In this document: positions 1-5,845 of the stretch, piece by piece
Numbering within the stretch: position 1 is the stretch's first letter
Layout: each line of letters starts with the position of its first letter
Source: Flavobacteriaceae bacterium
Lineage (GTDB): Bacteria; Bacteroidota; Bacteroidia; Flavobacteriales; Flavobacteriaceae
Direction of reading: 5' to 3'
DNA length: 5,845 bases
Assembly (NCBI GenBank): GCA_008081175.1
Contig: VMCW01000150.1
Location: 1-5,845, forward strand
Program-made: the position numbers and the translations under genes
The notes under the pieces: generated by a model
Seen by the model: only the letters and a program-made list of their open reading frames with translations
Told to the model about the DNA's origin: nothing
The model's database searches: none

Positions 1-576
1 ATTTTGGTCGGTAAGCTGTTGAGCAGTATTTAGAAAAGAGACGTCATCAATTAAGCTTTCTGCATAAGCTGAAAACCACAAACCAAATGAGGAAGGCATG
101 GCTACTTGCATGTGGGTGTATCCCGGCATTAATTTGTCTTGATGCTTTTCAGACAATTGAAGGAGTTGATCAAAAAGTTCAAGCGCTTGTATTTTAATTT
201 CAGACAATGCTCCTTTTAGAAACAGTTGAAGGGCGACCAGCACTTGATCATTTCGCGAACGAGCCGTGTGAATTTTTTTTCCTGTATCACCCAGCTTTTT
301 TGTGAGTAAAAATTCAATTTTAGAGTGCATGTCCTCAAACTCCTCCTCAATTGTAAAACTACCCTCTTCTGCAGTTTTCTGGATAGCGTCTAATTCTTTG
401 ACGAGCTGTTCGGTTTCCAAAGTGCTCAAAAGGCCTATTTTTCCCAACATACGCGCATGTGCCTTGGATGCGATACAGTCGTAGGGAGCTAAGACAAGGT
501 CGTATTCACGGTCTTTTCCCACTGTAAAGTGATCTATCTTTTGGTTTGTAGGGGTTTCTTTTTGCCAGAGTTTCAT
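1..576 (-). CDS. argH: Argininosuccinate lyase, N-terminal 192 residues (cut by window edge)
   Basis: Last enzyme of arginine synthesis: cytosolic, normally tetrameric, splits argininosuccinate into arginine and fumarate. The frame stays open from ATG at 576 to base 1 (192 codons), about 40-45% of a usual lyase. Visible family landmarks: SKAHARML at 37-44 (the usual GSxAHAxML block), EDMHSKIE at 81-88, the highly conserved HTARSRNDQ at 103-111, and PGYTHMQ at 151-157, whose Thr154-His155 pair matches the conserved catalytic-region Thr-His of the fumarase/aspartase superfamily. The catalytic serine loop (GSSxMPxKxN) must lie beyond the window, so activity cannot be judged here. The start is fixed by a typical MKLWQK opening and by its position one base after the argE stop; no Shine-Dalgarno sequence is seen, so it is probably translationally coupled. 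It is the most distal gene visible in the operon. Family assignment is very secure. Confidence 0.96.
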   Translation of the reverse strand, partial: MKLWQKETPTNQKIDHFTVGKDREYDLVLAPYDCIASKAHARMLGKIGLLSTLETEQLVKELDAIQKTAEEGSFTIEEEFEDMHSKIEFLLTKKLGDTGKKIHTARSRNDQVLVALQLFLKGALSEIKIQALELFDQLLQLSEKHQDKLMPGYTHMQVAMPSSFGLWFSAYAESLIDDVSFLNTAQQLTDQN

Positions 577-577
577 T

Positions 578-1627
578 TTATAAAATTTGCTTTAATAAGT
601 CAATATAAAAGGCAATGCCTTCTTCAATTTCACTAACGTAAATATACTCATCCGCTGCATGTGACCGGGTGGAGTCACCTGGTCCCAATTTTAGAGAGGG
701 GCAATTCAATGCCGCTTGATCAGACAATGTAGGAGATCCATAGGGTTTTTTACCTAATTTTTTTCCAGCTTCTACGAGTGGATGTGTTTCTTCAATTGAC
801 GAACTTTTAAGGCGTAAGGATCGTGCCTTCACCTCGCAGGAAAGTTGGCTTTTTACAATTTCTTCTATGTTTTCGTTGGTGTAGCATTCGTTTACACGAA
901 CGTCCAATACAAGCGAGACCTCAGAAGGGACTACATTGTGTTGGCTACCACCCTTTATTTGGGTTAAAGTAGCTTTTACAGGTCCTAGTAGTGGAGAGAC
1001 CCGTTCAAAAGAGAGTCCTTCTATTTGTTTAATTATTTCTGGAACTTTGAGCAAGGCATTGTCCTCATTTGGATGAGCAGCATGACTCGGTGTTCCTTTA
1101 ATAACCAAATCAAAAACAACAAGACCTTTTTCTGCAATGGCCAAGTTCATTAAAGTTGGTTCTCCAACGATTGCCAAATCTATCTTAGGTAAATAAGGTA
1201 GCAGCCCCCGTAGGCTATTTACACCCGCGATTTCTTCTTCTGCAGAGGCGACAAAAAGAAGGTTGTAATTTGGGTTAGGATGTTCGTAATAATGAGTGAA
1301 CAATGCTAAAAGGGATACCAAAGCACCACCAGCATCATTACTGCCTAGTCCATAGAGCTTTCCGTTTTCTATTTCGGGAGAGAAGGGGTTGCGAGTGTAA
1401 GCTTGATTAGGTTGAACGGTGTCATGGTGGGAGTTAAGTAATAGAGTAGGCTTGGAGGGGTCAAAAGCTTTATTAGTTGCCCAGAGATTATGCTCTTTTC
1501 TTTGGTATAGAATGCCGAACTCTTCAAACCATTGTTCTAGTCGTTTTGCGGTACCCGCTTCATTTCCTGAAAAGGATTCGATTCGGATTAGATCTTGTAA
1601 AAGGGCAATTGCTTTTTGGGTCAACAT
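578..1627 (-). CDS. argE: M20-family N-acyl-citrulline (N-acylornithine-type) deacylase
   Basis: A 349-residue zinc-dependent M20 amidohydrolase that removes the acyl group late in arginine synthesis. Because the neighbouring carbamoyltransferase works on N-acylornithine, the likely substrate is N-acetyl- or N-succinyl-citrulline and the product citrulline (inference from context). Metal and catalytic residues are all present: His67-x-Asp69 in the SHHDTV motif, bridging Asp98 in GSNDAGG, Glu131-Glu132 in AEEEIAG (general base plus metal ligand), Glu156 in VGEPT, and His323 in RSHAADE. Residues of about 170-280 form the lid/dimerisation domain, with GTPSHAAHP at 178-186 typical of the family. 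The size and motifs also resemble LysK ([LysW]-lysine/ornithine hydrolases), so homology alone does not fix the substrate. The ATG at 1627 overlaps the argB stop by one base (TAATG); no Shine-Dalgarno is visible, so coupling to argB is likely. It ends TAA one base before argH. Confidence 0.92.
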   Translation of the reverse strand: MLTQKAIALLQDLIRIESFSGNEAGTAKRLEQWFEEFGILYQRKEHNLWATNKAFDPSKPTLLLNSHHDTVQPNQAYTRNPFSPEIENGKLYGLGSNDAGGALVSLLALFTHYYEHPNPNYNLLFVASAEEEIAGVNSLRGLLPYLPKIDLAIVGEPTLMNLAIAEKGLVVFDLVIKGTPSHAAHPNEDNALLKVPEIIKQIEGLSFERVSPLLGPVKATLTQIKGGSQHNVVPSEVSLVLDVRVNECYTNENIEEIVKSQLSCEVKARSLRLKSSSIEETHPLVEAGKKLGKKPYGSPTLSDQAALNCPSLKLGPGDSTRSHAADEYIYVSEIEEGIAFYIDLLKQIL

Positions 1628-1629
1628 TA
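1625..1629 (-). other. argB-argE TAATG stop/start overlap
   Basis: The minus-strand pentamer TAATG contains the argB stop TAA and the argE start ATG sharing one A. This is a classic termination-reinitiation junction and, with no visible Shine-Dalgarno upstream, suggests coupled synthesis of the kinase and the deacylase. Confidence 0.85.
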
Positions 1630-2400
1630 TTTGTAAATTTTAGTGTAGTAACTCTTTTTGGATAAGAGTTCTGGCCCTCCTATTCGGATTTCTTGAACTC
1701 CTTGATCAAGAGCTTCAAAACAGTTTTGAAGTTTGGGTAACATCCCTTGAGCAATGATTCCTTTTGTTTTGAGTTCCTGGTATTTTTTTAAATTAATTTT
1801 GGGTATTACAGACTGCTCGTCCTCGATGTCTTGAAGCACCCCTTTTTTTTCAAAACAGTAGCTTAGGGTTACATGATAACTTGAGGACAAAGCTTTTGCA
1901 ATTCCCGCAGCGATTGTGTCGGCATTGATGTTGAGCAACTGCCCCTGACCGTCATGTGAAACTGCACAACAGATGGGGCTTATATTTTGACTTAATATTT
2001 TTTTAAAAAAGGCTGTATTTATCACCGTAAGATCACCCACATATCCATAGTCGATATCACCTACAGCTCTTTTTTTTGCTTGGTATGCATTAGCATCTGT
2101 ACCAGACAAACCTAAGGCATCACACGAAAAGGCTTGGAGTTGCGCCACTAAGGACTTGTTGAGCTTTCCGGCATAGACCATAGTAATCAATTCCAGATTT
2201 GTTTTATCTGTGATTCGTCTACCGTCTACCATGCGCACGGGTATATTTAGTTTATTTGCTAATCCGGTCGCTTCTTTTCCTCCCCCATGAACTAAGATTT
2301 TCGGACCCTTAAGTTCAGCAAAATCTCTTAAAAAAGAGGAGAGAGCAGCAGGTTGTTCGATTATATTTCCTCCAATTTTTACCAGATGAAGCTTATCCAT
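1627..2400 (-). CDS. argB: N-acylglutamate kinase (acetyl/succinylglutamate kinase)
   Basis: Phosphorylates the gamma-carboxylate of N-acylglutamate with ATP, the second step of the pathway and the usual control point. At 257 residues it equals the short E. coli-type kinase. Amino acid kinase fold landmarks: VKIGGN at 7-12 with Lys8 (phosphate-stabilising lysine), VHGGGKEAT at 37-45 (acylglutamate/glycine-rich loop), RRITD at 61-65 with the substrate carboxylate-binding Arg62, LGLSGTDAN at 96-104, LNINAD at 156-161 with Asn and Asp161 (organises the catalytic lysines), and GMLPKL at 219-224 with Lys223 as the second transition-state lysine. The chain starts directly at the first beta strand, without the N-terminal helix found in arginine-inhibited kinases. 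Whether it takes acetyl- or succinyl-glutamate is not decided by these motifs. It overlaps argF' by 8 bases and argE by 1 base. Confidence 0.94.
   Translation of the reverse strand: MDKLHLVKIGGNIIEQPAALSSFLRDFAELKGPKILVHGGGKEATGLANKLNIPVRMVDGRRITDKTNLELITMVYAGKLNKSLVAQLQAFSCDALGLSGTDANAYQAKKRAVGDIDYGYVGDLTVINTAFFKKILSQNISPICCAVSHDGQGQLLNINADTIAAGIAKALSSSYHVTLSYCFEKKGVLQDIEDEQSVIPKINLKKYQELKTKGIIAQGMLPKLQNCFEALDQGVQEIRIGGPELLSKKSYYTKIYK
2393..2400 (-). other. argF'-argB 8-base stop/start overlap
   Basis: On the minus strand the bases ATGGATAA hold both the argB start codon and, in another frame, the argF' stop TAA. The preceding bases are A-rich without a Shine-Dalgarno motif, which suggests argB translation depends on ribosomes finishing argF'. 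The argB start is supported because the kinase's first beta strand and Lys8 follow at the normal distance. Confidence 0.85.
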
Positions 2401-3340
2401 TTTCTAAGATTTTTTTAAGAACAAGTTGAGCAGAAAAGGTTCTGTTGTTTGCTTGTTGAATGACTAATGAATTTGGAGTGTCTAGGACCCCATCTGCGGC
2501 TACTACATTTCTTCGTATGGGTAGGCAGTGCATGAATTTGCCATTTGCTGTGCCTTTCATTTTTTCGGGTGTTAGCATCCAGTCACTATCGGTTCTGAGT
2601 ATTTTACCGTAATCTGTGTAGGAACACCAGTTTTTAGCATAGATAAAATCTGCACCTTCAAGGGCTTTTTCTTGATTGTATTCTATAGGAGTTTCCTTGC
2701 AAATATTTGGATTGAGTTCATATCCCTGAGGGTGTGTAATTACAAATTCAGCATCCAATTGCTGTGTCATTCTTATAAATGAATTGGCTACAGCATGGGG
2801 CAGGGCTTTGGGATGTGGCGCCCAGGTTAAGACAATTTTAGGGCGCTTTTTCGGAGAGTATTCTTTGATTGTAATCGCATCGGCTAGGGCCTGTAAAGGG
2901 TGGGCGGTAGCACTTTCCATATTAATTACTGGGATGGTTGCGTATTTGGCAAAACTATTCAATACTTGCTCTTCTTCATCCTTCTTTTGATCACTCAAGC
3001 TTGCAAAAGCTCTTATGGCGAGTAGGTCACAATATTGAGAAATCACTGCTGCAGCCTCTCGAATGTGTTCTGATCGCAAGCCACTCATTTGCGTACCATC
3101 TTCAAACTCTATAGCCCAAGCTTCATTGGAAAAATTCATGACCATGGTTTTAATTCCTAAATTTTGTGCTGCCTTTTGGGTACTGAGACGGGTTCGTAAG
3201 CTAGGATTGAAAAACAGCATTCCCAAAGTTTTGTTTTTACCTAGTGCTTCCCATTGGAAGGGGTCTTTTTTTAGTGCGATCGCCTCATTGACTGCTTGGT
3301 CTAAATTGGGAAGATCGTCAAGTGTTAAAAATTGTTTCAT
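2393..3340 (-). CDS. argF': N-acylornithine carbamoyltransferase, probably N-succinylornithine-specific
   Basis: A 315-residue carbamoyltransferase that transfers the carbamoyl group from carbamoyl phosphate to the delta-amine of an N-acylated ornithine, giving N-acylcitrulline. Carbamoyl phosphate site: SLRTR at 47-51, Arg110 in IRAF, HPLQ at 147-150, and HCLPIRRN at 271-278. It is assigned to the Bacteroides/Xanthomonas N-acylornithine group, not classical OTCase, by FFNPSLRTR, the NEAWAIEFE loop with Trp75 (acyl-pocket residue supplied by a neighbouring subunit), WAPHPKALP at 173-181, and YAKNW at 234-238. The key selector residue, just before EHI, is Ser90; it is Glu92 in the X. campestris acetylornithine enzyme and Pro90 in the B. 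fragilis succinylornithine enzyme. Published Glu92-to-Ser substitution converted the former to succinylornithine use, so succinyl is favoured. The start follows the argD stop by four bases; the end overlaps argB by eight. Confidence 0.95.
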   Translation of the reverse strand: MKQFLTLDDLPNLDQAVNEAIALKKDPFQWEALGKNKTLGMLFFNPSLRTRLSTQKAAQNLGIKTMVMNFSNEAWAIEFEDGTQMSGLRSEHIREAAAVISQYCDLLAIRAFASLSDQKKDEEEQVLNSFAKYATIPVINMESATAHPLQALADAITIKEYSPKKRPKIVLTWAPHPKALPHAVANSFIRMTQQLDAEFVITHPQGYELNPNICKETPIEYNQEKALEGADFIYAKNWCSYTDYGKILRTDSDWMLTPEKMKGTANGKFMHCLPIRRNVVAADGVLDTPNSLVIQQANNRTFSAQLVLKKILENG

Positions 3341-3344
3341 GTTC

Positions 3345-4481
3345 CTAGTTTGTGCTTGACAGTGCCTTTTTTAATGCATTGAAAAAATGTTCTAAATGAG
3401 TTTCTTTTACAGTAAGTGGGGGTAGTATTCTAATCAGGTTTTTGTTGCTACTTCCACCCGTAAAAATATGGTGTTTATAGATCAATGTTTTCCTCAGTTC
3501 AGCAACTTCAAAATCAAATTCAATTCCAAGCATGAGTCCCCTTCCCTTGATTTTTTTTATCTGTGGAATCGCAGCTGCTTTACTTCTAAAAAAGACTTCT
3601 AAAGCTTTTGTTTTTTGTTGAAGATCTTCTTTTTTTAGTATTTCTAAAACAGCTAATGAGGCACAACAAGCCAAATGGTTTCCTCCAAAAGTAGTTCCTA
3701 GCATTCCGTATTTTGCTTTTATCTCTGAATGAATTAAAATTCCACCAATTGGAAATCCATTCCCCATGCCTTTTGCCATTGTAATGATATGAGGGTTGAT
3801 CTTGTATTTTTGAAATGCAAAAAAACTACCCGTTCTGCCAAAACCTGCCTGAACTTCGTCTGCAATTAGACAGACTTTATATTTGTTGCACAGTTCTTCC
3901 ATTTGGTAGACAAAATCTTCAGAAGGTTCATCTAAACCTCCAACCCCTTGTATGGCTTCAAAAATTAAGGCACATACATCTCCTTTTTTTAGTTCTTTTT
4001 CAAGGGTTTCAAAATCATCAAAAGAAATAAAAGTTACCTGGTGTTGTTCGTTTAGGGGAGCGTTGATGGAGGAATTGTCCGTTACAGCAACCGCAGCAGA
4101 TGTCCTTCCATGAAAGGAATTTTGGAACGCTATAACTCGTTTTTTTTGGGTGTGAAAAGAGGCTAATTTCAGAGCGTTTTCTATCGCCTCTGCTCCACTG
4201 TTGCAAAGGAACAACTCATACTTGTGTAAGCAGGACTGTTCTCCAATAGCATCAGCTAATTTTTGTTGTAATGGGTTTTGTACTGCATTTGAATAAAATC
4301 CAATTTGTTCCAATTGGGTCTTTAAAGACTTTACGTAGTGTGGGTGACTATGGCCTATGGAGATCACAGCATGACCACCGTAAAGATCTAAATATTGTTC
4401 TCCTTTAGAATCGTAAACAAAGACATCTTCTGCCCGGACTGGAGTGATGTCATATAAAGGATACACATTAAATAAATTCAT
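3345..4481 (-). CDS. argD: N-acylornithine aminotransferase (class III, PLP-dependent)
   Basis: A 378-residue fold-type I class III aminotransferase. In this operon it should convert N-acylglutamate 5-semialdehyde to N-acylornithine with glutamate as amino donor. Landmarks in order: GGHAVISIGHSHP at 35-47, CNSGAEAIENALKLA at 93-107 (PLP phosphate region), SFHGRTSAA at 122-130, the IADEVQAGFGRTG block at 206-218 with PLP-ring Asp208, Schiff-base Lys237 in MAKGMGNGFPIGG, TTFGGNHLACCAS at 263-275, and RILPPLTV at 351-358. Length is slightly below the approximately 400 residues usual for ArgD. The sequence style also resembles LysJ and other ornithine-type aminotransferases, so side activity on ornithine cannot be excluded and would supply P5C to the adjacent ProC. 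The ATG lies 11 bases after the proC stop; the preceding bases are A-rich with no Shine-Dalgarno. It is the only gene here ending in TAG. Confidence 0.94.
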   Translation of the reverse strand: MNLFNVYPLYDITPVRAEDVFVYDSKGEQYLDLYGGHAVISIGHSHPHYVKSLKTQLEQIGFYSNAVQNPLQQKLADAIGEQSCLHKYELFLCNSGAEAIENALKLASFHTQKKRVIAFQNSFHGRTSAAVAVTDNSSINAPLNEQHQVTFISFDDFETLEKELKKGDVCALIFEAIQGVGGLDEPSEDFVYQMEELCNKYKVCLIADEVQAGFGRTGSFFAFQKYKINPHIITMAKGMGNGFPIGGILIHSEIKAKYGMLGTTFGGNHLACCASLAVLEILKKEDLQQKTKALEVFFRSKAAAIPQIKKIKGRGLMLGIEFDFEVAELRKTLIYKHHIFTGGSSNKNLIRILPPLTVKETHLEHFFNALKKALSSTN

Positions 4482-4492
4482 AAACTTTGGTT

Positions 4493-5287
4493 TTATTCTT
4501 GAGCAATTTCATTAATTTTTTCAAAAGAGGCATTGATGCCTTTGATCAGTGAAGAGCTCAATCCTTGATGTTCCATTTCATTTAGCCCTGTGATGGTACA
4601 TCCCTTTGGTGTTGTAACCCGGTCTATTTCTTCCTCGGGATGGGTTCCTGTTTCTATCAAAAGACTCGCAGCTCCCATGGCCGTTTGCATAGACATTTGT
4701 AAAGCAACGTCAGCATCAAACCCCAGCTGAACACCCCCTTGAGTGGTAGCTCGTATAAGACGCATCCAAAAAGCAATACCACTAGCACACAAAACAGTAG
4801 CTGCTTGCATATGCTTTTCTTCAATAACTAAACTGGTTCCCAATCCATTGAAAATAGCTTCTGCAATAGGGAGTTTTTTTAAACCAGCTGTATTGGCACA
4901 AAGACAGGTCATTGATTTACCCACTGAGATCGCTGTATTGGGCATGGATCTAACGATAGGAATAGAAGTTCCAATTATCTTTTCTATGTGCTGAATTGAA
5001 AAACCTGTAATGGTGGAAATTACCACATGCTTTTCGTTGAGATGAGGTTTGACTTTTTCAAGTAGTGATTTGAATTGATTGGGTTGCACGGCAAAAATCA
5101 ATATATCCGATTGCTGAACTGCTTCTAAATTATCAGAAGTAAGGAAGACTTTTTTATACTGATCTAAAGATTTTAAGGAACTGATGTTTCTTTTTGTTAA
5201 ATAGAGCGTTGTGTAGGTGTTGTTGATAATCAATCCTTTTGCTATACTTAAGCCTAAATTACCGGTTCCTAGAATTGCTATTTTCAT
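4493..5287 (-). CDS. proC: Pyrroline-5-carboxylate reductase
   Basis: Cytosolic NAD(P)H-dependent enzyme that reduces 1-pyrroline-5-carboxylate to proline. At 264 residues it is the usual ProC length. The N-terminal Rossmann fold opens with MKIAILGTGNLG (glycine-rich loop 7-12); FAVQPNQ at 65-71 and SMPNTAISVGKSMT at 114-127 are standard ProC blocks. The C-terminal helical dimer domain carries the substrate loop ASGIAFW at 168-174 and the signature VTTPKGCTITGLN at 224-236, with Thr231 at the conserved substrate-binding threonine. Two positions differ from the common consensus: Ile171 where SGxGPAY has proline, and Lys228-Gly-Cys where PGGTT has Gly-Gly-Thr. I believe such variants occur in other Bacteroidota ProC proteins, but could not check. 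It sits between argC (9-base gap) and argD (11-base gap) in the same operon, so proline and arginine synthesis are presumably co-expressed. No Shine-Dalgarno precedes the start. Confidence 0.94.
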   Translation of the reverse strand: MKIAILGTGNLGLSIAKGLIINNTYTTLYLTKRNISSLKSLDQYKKVFLTSDNLEAVQQSDILIFAVQPNQFKSLLEKVKPHLNEKHVVISTITGFSIQHIEKIIGTSIPIVRSMPNTAISVGKSMTCLCANTAGLKKLPIAEAIFNGLGTSLVIEEKHMQAATVLCASGIAFWMRLIRATTQGGVQLGFDADVALQMSMQTAMGAASLLIETGTHPEEEIDRVTTPKGCTITGLNEMEHQGLSSSLIKGINASFEKINEIAQE

Positions 5288-5296
5288 GTGATTGAT

Positions 5297-5845
5297 TTAG
5301 AAGATTGATGTTTTCAGCTGAAGTCCGAGAGTTTCTTCCCATCCCATAATCAAATTGGTGTTCTGTACAGCTTGTCCAGATGCTCCTTTGATCAAATTAT
5401 CAATTATACTGGTTACCAATAGGGTGTTTTCGTGAAGATGTAAGTGCAAAAAACAACGATTGCTGTTGATTACCGTTTTTAGGCTAAGTTCTTCTTTAGA
5501 TATAAAAGTAAAGGGATGCTCCTGGTAAAAATCCTCATAGAGCGTAGTAACTTCTTCTAAACTACCTTCAAAAGGAGTGTAAGCTGTTGCAAAAATCCCT
5601 CTTGTAAAATTTCCTCTATGGGGTAAAAAGTGAATTTTTGAAGGATTTTCAAGTTGTTCTAAAGTTTGATGTATTTCTCCTAAATGTTGATGAGTGAAAG
5701 GCTTGTACCAAGAAAAATTATTGTTTCTCCAACTGAAGTGACTGGTTTGGCTGAGCCCCACTCCAGCACCTGTACTTCCTGTTGTAGCGTTTACATGAAC
5801 AGGAGAGTGAATCAATTTTTTTTTGGCTAAAGGAAGTATTGCCAA
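5297..5845 (-). CDS. argC: N-acetyl-gamma-glutamyl-phosphate reductase, C-terminal 182 residues (5' end beyond window)
   Basis: ArgC reduces N-acylglutamyl 5-phosphate to the semialdehyde with NADPH, the third pathway step. The reading frame enters at base 5845 and ends with TAA at 5297; the first codon, TTG, is an internal leucine rather than a start. A whole ArgC is about 310-350 residues, so roughly the N-terminal 40% (NADP-binding fold) is missing, and the catalytic cysteine (PGCFxT) should lie about a dozen codons upstream of the edge. Visible blocks, numbered within this fragment: LPLAKKKLI at 4-12 (follows the Cys helix), TTGSTGAGVG at 21-30 (glycine loop), THQHLGEI at 51-58 with His52/His54 at the substrate-binding His region, FLPHRGNFTRGIFAT at 73-87, and the C-terminal DNLIKGASGQAVQNTNLIMG at 149-168. 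Nine bases separate it from proC. Family call is very secure; substrate (acetyl or succinyl) is not shown. Confidence 0.95.
   Translation of the reverse strand: MAILPLAKKKLIHSPVHVNATTGSTGAGVGLSQTSHFSWRNNNFSWYKPFTHQHLGEIHQTLEQLENPSKIHFLPHRGNFTRGIFATAYTPFEGSLEEVTTLYEDFYQEHPFTFISKEELSLKTVINSNRCFLHLHLHENTLLVTSIIDNLIKGASGQAVQNTNLIMGWEETLGLQLKTSIF

Larger units (their letters stand above)
1..5845 (-). other. Arginine (N-acylcitrulline route) operon with proC, interior portion
   Basis: Seven same-strand genes in the order argC, proC, argD, argF', argB, argE, argH, with junctions of +9, +11, +4, -8, -1 and +1 bases. No junction has room for a conventional terminator plus promoter, so I infer a single transcript whose promoter and any arginine-responsive operator lie upstream of 5845. 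ArgG and the N-acylglutamate synthase are needed to complete the route and are not in the window; upstream of argC is the expected location. Confidence 0.88.

Noticed and set aside
302..484. Plus-strand open frame antisense to argH, and similar plus-strand frames within argE, argF', argD and proC
   Set aside because: Each lies wholly or almost wholly opposite a well-supported enzyme gene, shows no recognisable motif, and has composition explained by the complementary coding strand.
2006..2022. T-run followed by A-run in argB, resembling a terminator or inverted repeat
   Set aside because: It is within the conserved kinase frame, has no GC-rich stem, and reads as ordinary Lys/Phe/Ile codons.
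1175..3693. Bacteroidota-type -7 elements (TAnnTTTG) on the minus strand, e.g. at 1175-1182, 2107-2114, 2950-2957 and 3686-3693
   Set aside because: All lie inside coding sequence and none has a TTG element at the expected distance upstream, so they look like chance matches in AT-rich DNA.
4018..4206. 62-codon minus-strand frame inside argD
   Set aside because: It is an out-of-frame shadow within the PLP-phosphate region of argD, whose own frame is intact and conserved there.
578..4481. A LysW-dependent lysine/ornithine (LysJ/LysK-type) cluster
   Set aside because: ArgD and ArgE resemble LysJ/LysK, but there is no small LysW carrier gene or LysX-type ligase in the window, and the carbamoyltransferase and ArgH commit the operon to arginine.
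5843..5845. TTG as a start codon for a 182-residue protein
   Set aside because: The residues after it match the middle of ArgC, just downstream of the catalytic-cysteine helix, so the gene simply continues past the window edge.

Overview
The window is one uninterrupted stretch of an arginine biosynthesis operon. Every supported gene lies on the minus strand, so transcription runs from high to low coordinates: argC (3' part only), proC, argD, argF' (N-acylornithine carbamoyltransferase), argB, argE, argH (5' part only). About 99% of the bases are coding. Junctions range from an 8-base overlap to an 11-base gap, so no internal terminator or ordinary promoter can sit between the genes.

The gene content points to a Bacteroidota genome, most likely a flavobacterium. 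The carbamoyltransferase is the Bacteroides/Xanthomonas N-acylornithine type rather than an ordinary ornithine carbamoyltransferase. The DNA is AT-rich, most starts lack a Shine-Dalgarno sequence, and an argC-proC-argD-argF'-argB-argE-argH order is one I associate with that group (recall, not a search).

Inferred pathway: ArgB phosphorylates an N-acylglutamate. ArgC reduces the acyl phosphate to the semialdehyde. ArgD transaminates it to N-acylornithine. ArgF' carbamoylates this to N-acylcitrulline. ArgE removes the acyl group to give citrulline. ArgG (not in the window) and ArgH then make arginine. Free ornithine is bypassed. The acyl group could be acetyl or succinyl; the residue that decides this in ArgF' is Ser90, which favours succinyl. 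ProC makes proline from pyrroline-5-carboxylate and is the one gene outside the linear arginine route.

The first step (N-acylglutamate synthase) and ArgG are absent and probably lie upstream, beyond position 5845. I see no mobile element, RNA gene, CRISPR array or unknown system. The most useful observations are the specificity residue of ArgF', the place of proC in a pathway that skips ornithine, and the lack of an N-terminal arginine-sensing helix in ArgB.
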